DNA of 64,000 nt from Microtetraspora malaysiensis (GTDB taxonomy: Bacteria; Actinomycetota; Actinomycetes; Streptosporangiales; Streptosporangiaceae). The notes under the pieces are model-generated. The model was not told the origin of the DNA. It was given only the letters and a program-made list of their open reading frames with translations, and ran no database searches. Shown one piece after another: positions 32,597 to 40,837 of this stretch. The DNA is taken from assembly GCF_001528665.1 (NCBI RefSeq), contig NZ_BBYJ01000008.1, positions 1-64,000 on the forward strand. The letters run 5' to 3'. Within the stretch, counting starts at the first letter, position 1. The number at the start of each line of letters is the position of its first letter. The translations under genes and the position numbers were made by a program.

Positions 32597-33424
32597 TCAT
32601 CCGGCGAACCGGCGTTCCGGCAGGCCCGTGCCCGCCCCCGGCAGCACGAACAGCGACCCGGAGAGCGGCTGCCCCTCCTTGGCCTCGGAGGTGATGTAGA
32701 GATCGGTCAGGCCGGGACCGCCGAACGCACAGGCGGTCGGCTGGTCCACCGGCACGTCCACGACACGGTCGAGCCGCCCGTCGGGCGCGTACCGGCGCAC
32801 CTGGCCGCTGCCCCAGACGGCGACCCACACGCAGCCGTCGGCGTCCACGGTGAGCCCGTCCGGCGAGCCGCCGTCGATCGCGGTGAACACGCGCCGCCCG
32901 GACAGCTCGCCGCCCGGCGAGAAATCGAAGACGTCCACGCGCCGGGTGGGCGTGTCGGCGTAGTACATGAGCGTGCCGTCGGGGCTCCATCCGATGCCGT
33001 TGCTGATGGTCACGCTGTCCAGCGCCGTGGTCACCGAACCGTCAGGGTCCACGCGGTAGAGGCGCCCGCCGCCGGGCGCCTGGTCGTACCGCATCGTGCC
33101 CGCCCACAGCCGTCCCTGGGGATCGACCGCCGCGTCGTTCCCGCGTACGCCCTCGCGCGCCAGGTCGGCCAGCCACCGGAAACCGCCGTCCGGTTCGAGC
33201 AGCCCCACCCCGTCGACCAGGTTGAGCACCAGCCCGCCGTTCGCGCGGGGTCTCGCCGCGCCCACGTGCTGCGGCGCGTGCCGTACGGTGTCGTAGCCGG
33301 TCGACGGGGAGAAGTAGTGGATCTCCGCTGCCGGGATGTCCACCCACAGCAGCTCGCCCGTCTCCGGGAGCCACGTGGGTCCTTCGGCGACCTGGGCGTT
33401 CGTTCTCAACGCGATTTCAACCAC
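32597..33424 (-). CDS. SMP-30/gluconolactonase-family lactonase-like protein
   Basis: A six-bladed beta-propeller protein of 275 residues related to gluconolactonase and senescence marker protein 30. Metal-site elements are present: Glu14 in VAEGPTW, the Asn of VRGNDAAVDPQGRLWAGT, and the Asn and Asp of ISNGIGWSPDG and SPDGLTVDADG. It would hydrolyse a sugar or other lactone, substrate unknown. GTG 33424 overlaps the end of the FAD oxidoreductase gene by 8 bp, so it is the last gene of the ECF41 operon. Confidence 0.9.
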   Translation of the reverse strand: MVEIALRTNAQVAEGPTWLPETGELLWVDIPAAEIHYFSPSTGYDTVRHAPQHVGAARPRANGGLVLNLVDGVGLLEPDGGFRWLADLAREGVRGNDAAVDPQGRLWAGTMRYDQAPGGGRLYRVDPDGSVTTALDSVTISNGIGWSPDGTLMYYADTPTRRVDVFDFSPGGELSGRRVFTAIDGGSPDGLTVDADGCVWVAVWGSGQVRRYAPDGRLDRVVDVPVDQPTACAFGGPGLTDLYITSEAKEGQPLSGSLFVLPGAGTGLPERRFAG

Positions 33425-34586
33425 GGATTCGGAGCCTAGCCGAGCGATCCTTTCCCGACAGCGCGGCCGCCGCCGCGTCGAGGGCGCTGTGGACGGCCAC
33501 CTCGCCGAGCAGGCCGGGAGCGGCCACGGAGTCGCCCGCGAGCCAGACGCCGTCGCCCCGGTCGATCGCGGGCCGGTCCCGCCAGGTCAGCCCGGGAAGG
33601 TCGAGCGCGCCGGTCCGGCCCGCCGCCACGGCGTCGCGCCGCCAGGTCAGGCGGTCCCGCCAGCCCGGCAGGCCGAGGTCGGCGATCCGCTCCAGCCTCG
33701 CGACGGCCGCGGCCTTCGACTCACCCGGCCGCATCGGCATCTGCAGCTGGACCAGACTCTCGTCGCGAGGCGCGAGCGTCGGATCGGGCAGCGAATACCG
33801 TTCGAGAAAGCCGCCCTCGTCCAGATCGGAGATCAGGAACATGTCGTCCGGCCGCCGGCGCACGGCCAGGTCGAGCAGGGCGGAACGGCCGCTCTCCCAG
33901 CTGAGGGTTTCGTCCCCGAGCAGGTTCCTGGCCGCGTGCAGCGATGTGGCCACGATCACCGGACCGGCGGGGAGTTCGTCGACCCGCGAGCCGGTCTCGA
34001 CGCGCACCCCCAGGCCGCGCGCGTGCGCGGCCATCCGGTCGATGACCCGTCCCCAGCCGCCGATGACGTAGCGGACCGTGGGATAGCGCGGCGAGAAGGC
34101 GCGCTTGAGGCGTTCCCAGACGAAGGCCGCGGACAGCCTGCCCGGATCGGCGTCGTAGGTGACGACGCCGAGCAGGCCTGCGGCGGCGCGCGCGGGCGCC
34201 GGGCCGAACCGGTGGCCGGCCCACGAACGGAAGTCCTCGTCCACGGGCGCGCGCACCCCCCGGCCGGCGGTCATGGCGAGCAGGCTCAGCGGCGGCCGCG
34301 CGGTCAGCCGGTCGCGGTACCTGAACCTGCTCCGGGCCAGTGCCCTCAGCGGCAGGCTCACGTACGGCCGGACCAGCTTCCGCTCCGTCAGCCACCGGAA
34401 CGGCGCGCCGTCGTAGAAGACGTGCGTGCCGTCGTTCGCGACGTACGGCGCGGCGGAGGACCGGGCGCGGCCGCCGAGGGTGCGGTGCGCCTCGTGCAGG
34501 GTGACGGCCGCCCCGCCCTCGGCGCACGCGATCGCCGCGGTCAGCCCGGCGAGTCCGCCGCCGATGATGGTGATGGTTTCGCTCAT
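33417..34586 (-). CDS. FAD-dependent amine oxidase/phytoene desaturase-like oxidoreductase
   Basis: A 389-residue flavoprotein. The dinucleotide-binding motif IIGGGLAGLTAA is at residues 7-18, followed by the GGRARS motif typical of the protoporphyrinogen oxidase, phytoene desaturase and monoamine oxidase superfamily. A C-terminal GDGVWLAGDSVAAPGLLGE segment closes the FAD site. Substrate unknown. It overlaps the sigma gene by 4 bp upstream and the SMP-30 gene by 8 bp downstream. ECF41 sigma genes commonly sit beside oxidoreductase genes, in line with this arrangement. Confidence 0.9.
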   Translation of the reverse strand: MSETITIIGGGLAGLTAAIACAEGGAAVTLHEAHRTLGGRARSSAAPYVANDGTHVFYDGAPFRWLTERKLVRPYVSLPLRALARSRFRYRDRLTARPPLSLLAMTAGRGVRAPVDEDFRSWAGHRFGPAPARAAAGLLGVVTYDADPGRLSAAFVWERLKRAFSPRYPTVRYVIGGWGRVIDRMAAHARGLGVRVETGSRVDELPAGPVIVATSLHAARNLLGDETLSWESGRSALLDLAVRRRPDDMFLISDLDEGGFLERYSLPDPTLAPRDESLVQLQMPMRPGESKAAAVARLERIADLGLPGWRDRLTWRRDAVAAGRTGALDLPGLTWRDRPAIDRGDGVWLAGDSVAAPGLLGEVAVHSALDAAAAALSGKDRSARLRIRG

Positions 34587-35497
34587 GTACTACGGGACGT
34601 GCCGCCGGGCGTGATTCGTGACATCTTCTCCGGATTGGCGATGAGATAGACGGTCTCGATCTTGCCGTCCGAGACGACGAGGGAGAACACGGCGACGGCG
34701 CGGCCCTCGGCGGTCGCCACGAGCGCCGGGCCGCCGTTGACGTCGGTGACCTCCAAGCCGATCGGGGTGAGGTCGCCCGCCCCGATCGAGCTCAGGAACC
34801 GGCCGACCCCTTCCTCGGACGCGATGGCCATGAGGAACCGTGCGACGTGATCGCGCCCGGTCATCACCCTCAGCGGCGCCTTCGCCCGGCCGCCCCCGTC
34901 GCCGACCAGCGTGACGTCCGCGGTCAGGAGCTCCATGAGGCCGCGCAGGTCGCCTTCGGCGCAGGCGCAGACGAAGCGCTCGGTCACCTGCCTGCGCTCC
35001 CGCCGGTCCACGTCGAACCGCGGCCTGCGCTCCTGCACGTGGTCGCGGGCCCGCCTGGCGAGCTGCCGGACGGCGGGCTCGCCTCGGCCCAGGATCCCGG
35101 CGATCTCCGCGTACGAGAAGCTGAACGCCTCACGCAACACGAACACCGCGCGCTCCAGCGGTGACAGCGTCTCCAGCACGACCAGCAGCGCGAGCTCCAC
35201 GCCGTCGGCCAGGCCGGCGCGTTCCGTCGCGTCCGGCGCGGTGCTGACCGGTTCGGGGAGCCACGGGCCGACGTATTCCTCGCGCCGTGCCCTGGCCCGC
35301 CGCCATCGGTCGATCGCCAGGTTCGTGGTCATGCGCACGAGGTACGCCCGGGGATTCTCGATCTCCGCAGCGTCCACCTCGGACCAGCGCAGCCACGCAT
35401 CCTGCACCACGTCCTCGGCGTCGGCCGCGCTGCCGAGGATGCGGTACGCCACCCCGGTGAGCAGGTCACGGTGACGGACGAACAGTTCGGTGCTCAT
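34583..35497 (-). CDS. ECF41-family RNA polymerase sigma factor (SigJ-like)
   Basis: A 304-residue extracytoplasmic-function sigma factor with a C-terminal SnoaL-like domain that replaces an anti-sigma factor. Region sigma-2 covers about residues 5-72, sigma-4 about 105-165, and the SnoaL-like part about 175-297. ECF41 marks are present: linker WLPEP at 79-83, DGGGR in place of the usual DGGGK near residue 200, and NPEK near the C-terminus. The C-terminal domain is known to both support and restrain activity in this family. A family-type promoter lies just upstream. The Lys-to-Arg change in DGGGK is worth noting. Confidence 0.95.
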   Translation of the reverse strand: MSTELFVRHRDLLTGVAYRILGSAADAEDVVQDAWLRWSEVDAAEIENPRAYLVRMTTNLAIDRWRRARARREEYVGPWLPEPVSTAPDATERAGLADGVELALLVVLETLSPLERAVFVLREAFSFSYAEIAGILGRGEPAVRQLARRARDHVQERRPRFDVDRRERRQVTERFVCACAEGDLRGLMELLTADVTLVGDGGGRAKAPLRVMTGRDHVARFLMAIASEEGVGRFLSSIGAGDLTPIGLEVTDVNGGPALVATAEGRAVAVFSLVVSDGKIETVYLIANPEKMSRITPGGTSRST

Positions 35498-35506
35498 ACA
35501 ACCTCA

Positions 35507-35534
35507 GACGTATCACGGGCCCGCCGGCGTGACA
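35507..35534 (-). promoter_or_regulatory. ECF41-type autoregulated promoter (TGTCAC - 18 - CGTC)
   Basis: On the minus strand TGTCAC (35529-35534) and CGTC (35507-35510) are separated by 18 bp, ending 9 bp before the sigma gene ATG. ECF41 factors are known to recognise TGTCACA-like -35 and CGTC -10 elements. The same pair and spacing recurs upstream of the VWA lipoprotein gene. Confidence 0.8.
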
Positions 35535-35547
35535 TCGCGGCCTTCGG

Positions 35548-35576
35548 TTACCGTCCAACGCGCCGATTCCTATACA
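35548..35576 (+). promoter_or_regulatory. tRNA-Ala copy 2 promoter (TTACCG - 17 - TATACA)
   Basis: TTACCG at 35548-35553 and TATACA at 35571-35576. GGTTAC and TCCTATACACT are shared with copy 3, and the spacer is 17 bp in all three. Confidence 0.75.
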
Positions 35577-35592
35577 CTGACTGGCGTCGCAA

Positions 35593-35665
35593 GGGGCTAT
35601 AGCGCAGCTGGTAGCGCACCTCCATGGCATGGAGGGGGTCTGGGGTTCGAGTCCCCATAGCTCCA
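35593..35665 (+). tRNA. tRNA-Ala(GGC), copy 2
   Basis: Same 73-nt cloverleaf as copy 1, with G3:U70 and anticodon GGC. It differs at one position in the T loop (TTCGAGT instead of TTCGAAT). CCA is not encoded. A hairpin terminator follows. Confidence 0.98.
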
Positions 35666-35678
35666 CCGATCCGATCAG

Positions 35679-35720
35679 GGCCGGCAGCGTTCCGAAAGGG
35701 ACGGGTGCCGGCCTTCGTCG
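35679..35720 (+). terminator. Terminator hairpin after tRNA-Ala copy 2
   Basis: Outer stem GGCCGGCA/TGCCGGCC (35679-35686 with 35706-35713), an inner stem CGTTCC/GGGACG around GAAA, then a T-containing tail (TTCGTCGTT). Confidence 0.75.
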
Positions 35721-35761
35721 TTCCCGGGCGTTTCCCGGCCGGTGCGGCCCCGCCCGGGCCG

Positions 35762-35767
35762 TACGAT
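35762..35767 (+). promoter_or_regulatory. TACGAT -10 box, 7 nt before the deacetylase start
   Basis: TACGAT ends 7 nt before ATG 35775, which favours that ATG over the one at 35766 (which overlaps the box). Confidence 0.5.
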
Positions 35768-35774
35768 GTCGATC

Positions 35775-36617
35775 ATGCTGTGGCGGCGGTCTCTCCTGTT
35801 GTCGGTGCTCCTGATCTCCGGGTGCGCCGCGCACGCGCCCACCGGTGTCACTCCGCGTACGGCCGCGGATGTGGGGGCGGAGCCACGTCCCGCGGCGGCG
35901 GCCCCGAGCGCGCCGGAACCGTCGCCGGAGGCGTCGGAGGCCCGGCGGCCGCGTGATCCGATCCACCACGGGCCGCGGGGGTCCGACATGGTCGCGCTGA
36001 CCTTCGACGCGGACATGACGGCGTACATGGAGGGGCAGCTCGACCGGGGCGAGGTGGACTCCTACGCGAACCCTCGGCTGATCGCGGAGCTGCGCCGGCT
36101 CAAGGTCCCCGCGACGATCTTCATGACCGGGCTGTGGGCCAAGCGCTATCCCCGTGTGGCGGCCGGCCTGGCGGCCGATCCGCTGTTCGAGGTGGCCGAC
36201 CACTCTTATGACCACGAGGCGTTCACGACCCCCTGCTACGGCCTGGGCCGGACGGGCGACATGCGGGGGAGTCTCCGCAGGACCGAGGCGCTGCTCGATC
36301 GGATCGCCCCCGGCCACCCGAAGTTCTTCCGGTTCCCGGGAGGCTGCTTCGACAAGGCGGCGCTCAAGGCGGTCGCGGCCGAGGGCCTGACGCCGATCCA
36401 GTGGGACGTGGTCGGCGGGGACGCCTTCGCCACGTCCAAGGACGCGATCGTGCGGCAGGCGCTCGGCGGCGTGCGCGGCGGCTCCATCGTGGTGCTTCAT
36501 CTGGGCGGCGGAAAGCCGTCCGGGCTGACCGATGACGCGCTTCCGGCCATCGTGAAGGGGATCAGGGAGCGGGGGCTGCGCCCGGTCACGCTCTCCACGC
36601 TGCTCGGCCACCGTTAG
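35775..36617 (+). CDS. Polysaccharide deacetylase lipoprotein (NodB/CE4)
   Basis: Predicted lipoprotein of 280 residues: basic start MLWRR, hydrophobic core, lipobox LISGC with Cys17 as lipidation site. A Pro/Ala-rich linker (20-70) precedes the NodB homology domain. CE4 motifs: TFDAD (catalytic and metal Asp), HSYDHEAF (metal His pair), FRFPGGCFD, and VVLHLGGG. It would remove acetyl groups from cell-wall or other polysaccharide at the outer face of the membrane. The ATG at 35775 is supported by TACGAT 7 nt upstream; no ribosome site is seen. Confidence 0.92.
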   Translation: MLWRRSLLLSVLLISGCAAHAPTGVTPRTAADVGAEPRPAAAAPSAPEPSPEASEARRPRDPIHHGPRGSDMVALTFDADMTAYMEGQLDRGEVDSYANPRLIAELRRLKVPATIFMTGLWAKRYPRVAAGLAADPLFEVADHSYDHEAFTTPCYGLGRTGDMRGSLRRTEALLDRIAPGHPKFFRFPGGCFDKAALKAVAAEGLTPIQWDVVGGDAFATSKDAIVRQALGGVRGGSIVVLHLGGGKPSGLTDDALPAIVKGIRERGLRPVTLSTLLGHR

Positions 36618-36646
36618 GTTCCGCTTCGTCGGGATCGGTGACGCGA

Positions 36647-36674
36647 TGTCACGCGATGAGCACGTTTTACCGTC
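36647..36674 (+). promoter_or_regulatory. Second ECF41-type promoter (TGTCAC - 18 - CGTC), before the VWA gene
   Basis: TGTCAC at 36647-36652 and CGTC at 36671-36674 with exactly 18 bp between, matching the promoter of the ECF41 gene at 35507-35534; both continue TGTCACGC. Transcription would start near 36681 and give a leader of about 69 nt to the VWA lipoprotein gene. Confidence 0.7.
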
Positions 36675-36749
36675 GCTTCCGTGACGGCCCCGACCTCCCC
36701 CGGTGAAATGCCGTCGAAAGGGGTGAATGGGAGCCGACGGAGGTACCGG

Positions 36750-38204
36750 ATGAAGCCACGTTTATCGGTCCTGGCGGGGATAGCCCTGCTGTCAGTCGTC
36801 CTCGCCGCCTGCGGCGCCGGTGGGGGAGAGGCACCATCGGCCGGGCAAGCCGCTCCGGGAAACCAGGTCGCGGAGACCGGGAGGCTGGAGCGCGACGCCA
36901 CCGCCGAGCAGATCTCGACGTTCGCCCTCGACGTCGACACGGCGTCGTACGGCTACGCCCGCCGTGCCGTACAGGAGGGCAGGCTGCCCGAGCCGGCCCA
37001 GGTCAGGACCGAGGAGTTCGTCAACTCCTTCCGCCAGGACTACACCGAGCCGGACGACAACGGCTTCGCCGTACACATGGACGGGGCGCGGACGAACGGT
37101 GCGGTGCTGCTCCGGGTGGGGCTGCGCACCCGCGGCGTCGGCGCGGAGCAGCGCCGGCCGGCCAACCTGACGTTCGTGGTGGACGTCTCCGGATCCATGG
37201 CGGAGACCGGGCGGCTCGACCTCGTGCGCGACGCCCTGCACACGCTCGTCGACCAGCTCATGCCCGGGGACCAGGTGGCGATCGTGTCGTTCAGCGACTC
37301 GGCGCGGCTGATCACCCCCATGGTGCCGGTGGCGGAGCGGTCGCGGCTGCACGGCGCCATCGACGAGCTGCGCACCGAGGGATCGACCAACCTGGAGGAC
37401 GGGCTCGTCACCGGATACCGGGAGGCGTCCCGGGCGTTCCGGTCGGTGGCCACCAACCGGGTGATCCTGCTCTCCGACGGGCTCGCGAACACCGGCGCGA
37501 CCGAGTGGCGCGCCATCCTCGACCGGGTGAGCGACTACGCGGCCAAGCAGGTCACGCTGCTGTGCGTCGGCGTCGGCCGCGAGTACGGCGACGAGCTGAT
37601 GGAGCAGCTCGCGGACAACGGCGACGGCGCCGCCGTCTACGTGAGCAGCCAGGCGGAGGCGCGCGAGGTCTTCGTCGAGCGGCTCCCGGCCAACCTCGAC
37701 CTGCGCGCCCGCGACGCCAAAGCGCAGGTCGTCTTCAACCCCGCGACCGTCGAGTCGTACAGCCTGCTCGGATACGAGAACCGGGAGCTGGCGCCGGAGG
37801 ACTTCCGCGACGACTCCCGCGACGGAGGGGAGGTCGGGCCGGGGCACTCCGTGACCGCCCTCTACTGGGTACGGCTCCGCGCCGGGGCGTCGGGGCAGCT
37901 CGCGACGGCCACGGTGCGCTGGCTCGACCCCGACAGCCGCCGGCCCGCCGAGGTCAGTCGCGCGGCGGACGTCCGCGACGTGCGCGGCGACCTGTGGGAC
38001 GAGGCGCCGCTCCGGCTCCAGGTCGACGCGGCGGCCGCGGCCTTCGCCGAGTACCTGCGCGCTCCGTGGAGCGAGCGCGGCGAGCGCTTCGGACTGGGGC
38101 TCGCGGACCTGGCGGGGCACGCGTCCCGCCTCGCGGAGTCCACCGAGGACCCCGGCGTGGCGGAACTCGCCGATCTGGTTCGCCGCACGCGCTCCCTCGG
38201 TTGA
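36750..38204 (+). CDS. VWA-domain lipoprotein (YfbK-like)
   Basis: Predicted 484-residue lipoprotein with lipobox VLAAC (Cys21). After a short linker comes the N-terminal extracellular region typical of YfbK-like proteins (FALDVDTASYGYARRAV), then a von Willebrand A domain with intact MIDAS DVSGS at 145-149 and later LSDGLANTG, and a C-terminal DUF3520-like region. It probably binds partner proteins in a metal-dependent way outside the cell. ATG 36750 has GGAGG at 36739-36743; the open frame from 36681 is not needed. An ECF41-type promoter lies upstream, tying it to the sigma gene 1.2 kb away. Confidence 0.92.
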   Translation: MKPRLSVLAGIALLSVVLAACGAGGGEAPSAGQAAPGNQVAETGRLERDATAEQISTFALDVDTASYGYARRAVQEGRLPEPAQVRTEEFVNSFRQDYTEPDDNGFAVHMDGARTNGAVLLRVGLRTRGVGAEQRRPANLTFVVDVSGSMAETGRLDLVRDALHTLVDQLMPGDQVAIVSFSDSARLITPMVPVAERSRLHGAIDELRTEGSTNLEDGLVTGYREASRAFRSVATNRVILLSDGLANTGATEWRAILDRVSDYAAKQVTLLCVGVGREYGDELMEQLADNGDGAAVYVSSQAEAREVFVERLPANLDLRARDAKAQVVFNPATVESYSLLGYENRELAPEDFRDDSRDGGEVGPGHSVTALYWVRLRAGASGQLATATVRWLDPDSRRPAEVSRAADVRDVRGDLWDEAPLRLQVDAAAAAFAEYLRAPWSERGERFGLGLADLAGHASRLAESTEDPGVAELADLVRRTRSLG

Positions 38205-38208
38205 TCGG

Positions 38209-38237
38209 TTACAGCCTCGGCCCGGATGTCCTATACA
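38209..38237 (+). promoter_or_regulatory. tRNA-Ala copy 3 promoter (TTACAG - 17 - TATACA)
   Basis: TTACAG at 38209-38214 and TATACA at 38232-38237, spacer 17 bp. The leader to the tRNA is longer (about 40 nt) than in copy 2. Confidence 0.75.
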
Positions 38238-38282
38238 CTGGCGTGGCGCTGCGAGGGGGAAACCCGTCGAGAGCGTCACCGC

Positions 38283-38355
38283 GGGGCTATAGCGCAGCTG
38301 GTAGCGCACCTCCATGGCATGGAGGGGGTCTGGGGTTCGAATCCCCATAGCTCCA
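38283..38355 (+). tRNA. tRNA-Ala(GGC), copy 3
   Basis: Identical to copy 1 over all 73 bases: G3:U70, anticodon GGC, T loop TTCGAAT, CCA not encoded. Followed within 10 bp by a strong U-tailed terminator. Confidence 0.98.
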
Positions 38356-38362
38356 CCGCGGA

Positions 38363-38402
38363 GAACGCCCCGTTCCGTCGAGGAACGGGGCGTTCGCTTT
38401 TT
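38363..38402 (+). terminator. Rho-independent terminator after tRNA-Ala copy 3
   Basis: A perfect 14-bp stem (38363-38376 with 38382-38395), GTCGA loop, and a TTTTT tail at 38398-38402. Confidence 0.95.
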
Positions 38403-38623
38403 CCGGCGTACGTGCTCGCCCTGGCCGCGGTTCGCTTCCGGTGGGAGTTTCTGGTGGGCGCCCGATTATTCGATTGCCGCCCCGCCGTGCGTCCTCCTAG
38501 CGTGACGAGAGGAAGCGGATCACCTCGGTCGCGCCCTGTGGGAAAGGCCGGCTCTCGGCTTGGCCGTGCGATCCGGGGCCCGGCATCGCGGGCGTACGGC
38601 CCCGAAGAGCGAAGGGAGCGCAT

Positions 38624-39280
38624 ATGAGCGCGCCTCATAAGAAGAACGAGGAGCCGCCGTCCCGCGAGGAGGCCCTCAGATCGGCGCTGACGCCGGAGGC
38701 GCTCGTGGGTCTGCTGGCCCAACCGAGCCGGATGCGCGTCCTGGCGGCGATCGCGCTCGGAGCGGCCACCCCGTCCGCGGTGGCCGAGGCGTCCGGGCTG
38801 CCCCCGAAGGAGGCCACGCGTGCCGTACGGCGGCTGTGGGAGCACGGGGTGGTCGTGGCGGGCGCGCAGGGGCTCGGCGTGGATTACGACCTGCTCAGGG
38901 ACCTCTCGCGCCGGACGGCCGCGTCGACCCGGCCGGCGGGCGTCGTGCCGGACGCCGAGGGCGGGGAGCCCGAACTGTGGCCTTTCGTCCGGGGTGGGCG
39001 CCTGATCACGCTCCCGGCGCGGCAGAACCGCCGCCGCGCCGTCCTCGAACACGTGGTGGCGCGCTCCTTCGACCCCGCGGCCGAGTACGACGAGCGGACC
39101 GTCAGCGAGAAGCTGCGTGAGTGGTGCGAAGGCGGCGAGGTGGACCACGTGGCCGTCCGCCGGTATCTCATCGACACGGGCCTTCTCGTCCGGGGCAACG
39201 GCGTCTACCGGGTGAAGGGGGAGACGCCCCCCGAGCCCGGCGCCGCGGAACGATACGTCAGCTCCATGGGCCTCGACTAA
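38624..39280 (+). CDS. DUF2087-domain protein with N-terminal HTH
   Basis: A 218-residue protein. The first half (about 25-90) reads as an ArsR-like winged helix (RMRVLAAIALGAATPSAVAEASG), and the second half (about 120-215) as DUF2087 with the FDPAAEYDERTVSEKLREW and DHVAVRRYLIDTGLLVR segments. DUF2087 proteins are often transcriptional regulators of unknown signal; here the DNA-binding part suggests the same. ATG 38624 follows GAAGGGAG. The 220 bp between the tRNA terminator and this gene hold nothing I can name. Confidence 0.88.
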   Translation: MSAPHKKNEEPPSREEALRSALTPEALVGLLAQPSRMRVLAAIALGAATPSAVAEASGLPPKEATRAVRRLWEHGVVVAGAQGLGVDYDLLRDLSRRTAASTRPAGVVPDAEGGEPELWPFVRGGRLITLPARQNRRRAVLEHVVARSFDPAAEYDERTVSEKLREWCEGGEVDHVAVRRYLIDTGLLVRGNGVYRVKGETPPEPGAAERYVSSMGLD

Positions 39281-39319
39281 GAGCCGCGACGGCCGGGCCA
39301 CGTCCGAGGGCGGGCCGGA

Positions 39320-40837
39320 TCAGGTCCCGCGACCGCGGAGGAGGAAGCCGCCGACGGTCAGAGCGGTCGCGACCGCCTGGGCCGTCAGGAACCCGGCCGT
39401 CTGCGCGGGCTGGAGCAGCAGGGCGGCGAGCGCGGGGGCACAGCCGAGCACGGCCACGTCGATGCCGGTGAAACCCCAGAAGAGGGGGCCCAGCGGGACC
39501 GGGCCGCCGGGGGTGTCGAGCACCGGCAGCGAGTGGTCGATCGGCCCGCGCCCCGCCATGCGCAGCGCGGCGACGGCGATCGGCGGCGCGCACAGTGGAG
39601 CGAAGGCCCACCACGACGCGCCCGCCGCGACGCCCGGCCCGACGAGGCCGAGGACGGCGAGCGCCACGGCCAGCCACCCGGCGGCGAGCAGCGCGGGCGC
39701 GATCGCCCGCGCGGCCCGCGCCGCCTGCCGCGAGACACCGGTCATCCGGATGAGGGTGGGGTTCTCGCTGTCGCGGCGGGCCACCGCCGTCGCCGAGGCG
39801 GCGGCGGTGAGGGCGCCCGCGAGCAGCGCGGCCGCGACCGGCGGTGTGATCCCGCCGGTGGCGACGGCGGCCAGCGCGGGGAACGCCGCCGCCGCGAGCA
39901 GCGCCGCCAGGCGGGCCGGGCGGCGGCCGAGCCGGCGCGCCTCCGCCCAGGCCAGTGCGAGAGGAGCGGGCAGGAGGGGCCAGGGCCGCGAACGCAGCCG
40001 CCGGGCGCGCCAGTGATTGTCCTCGGCGATCCACGTGAGCAGCCCGGGATCCAGCGTGACGATCGCGCCCGTGGCCTGGCCGACCCGGGCCGACGAGGCG
40101 ATCACCGCCCGGGAGGGGAAGCCGGACAACGCCCGCCACGCCCGTACGGCGAGGCCGGTCGCGGCGAGACAGGTCGCCACGGCGGCGCCGACGAGCGTGC
40201 TCGCGGGGATCCGGGGGAGCGTGGTGAGCAGCGAGCGCCAGGGGAGCGCCGCGCCGCTCGCCGCCGCGAGCCCGGCGACGATCGCGAGGGCCGCGAGCGC
40301 GGCGAGCGCGACCCCCAGCCAGTCCGACTCCGGATCCCCGCGCTGGGCCAGTACGGCCGCGGCGGCCCCGCCGACGCAGGCGGCGACGGCGATGAGGACG
40401 GCGCCGGCCACCCGGAGCGTGGCGAGGTCCGGGACCCCGAGCATGGCGAGGACGGTGACGCCCAGCACCGCTCCGGCGACGACCGACGCGACCAGCAGCC
40501 GCAGCGCGGCGGGCCGCAGCACGGCCCGCCGGGTGAGCGGCGACGGCACCAGCCAGGCGGCGTCCGCGGGGGAGACCGCGATCGGTCCGACGAGGCGGGC
40601 CAGCGCGATCAACCCCGTGTAGGCGAGGACGACGAGGCCGAGACCCGTGCCGATCGTGGCCGGGTCCGTCGTGGCGGCCGGCGCCACGATGCGGTTCCAC
40701 ACCCGGGACAGCGGCTCGGCGGCGACCGCACCGAGCACCACGATGGCGAGGGCCAGCGTGTACCGGTCCTGCCAGGTGCGCTCGCGCTTCGCCCGAGGGG
40801 CGCGGATGATCGCGCGGGCGGAGGCGAGGGCGTTCAC
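39320..40837 (-). CDS. ABC transporter permease
   Basis: A polytopic protein of 505 residues, with about 12 hydrophobic segments and very high Ala content. It is encoded directly after an ABC ATPase: its GTG start at 40837 overlaps the ATPase stop by 4 bp (GTGA). The frame open further upstream is a shadow of the ATPase gene. No substrate-binding protein is encoded nearby, so an exporter is more likely than an importer. I do not recognise a closer subfamily. Confidence 0.85.
   Translation of the reverse strand: MNALASARAIIRAPRAKRERTWQDRYTLALAIVVLGAVAAEPLSRVWNRIVAPAATTDPATIGTGLGLVVLAYTGLIALARLVGPIAVSPADAAWLVPSPLTRRAVLRPAALRLLVASVVAGAVLGVTVLAMLGVPDLATLRVAGAVLIAVAACVGGAAAAVLAQRGDPESDWLGVALAALAALAIVAGLAAASGAALPWRSLLTTLPRIPASTLVGAAVATCLAATGLAVRAWRALSGFPSRAVIASSARVGQATGAIVTLDPGLLTWIAEDNHWRARRLRSRPWPLLPAPLALAWAEARRLGRRPARLAALLAAAAFPALAAVATGGITPPVAAALLAGALTAAASATAVARRDSENPTLIRMTGVSRQAARAARAIAPALLAAGWLAVALAVLGLVGPGVAAGASWWAFAPLCAPPIAVAALRMAGRGPIDHSLPVLDTPGGPVPLGPLFWGFTGIDVAVLGCAPALAALLLQPAQTAGFLTAQAVATALTVGGFLLRGRGT

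Noticed and set aside
26642-38355. Genomic island bounded by tRNA genes as attachment sites
   Set aside because: No integrase, no 3'-tRNA fragment as an att repeat, no phage genes; each tRNA has its own promoter, so an integrated element is not supported.
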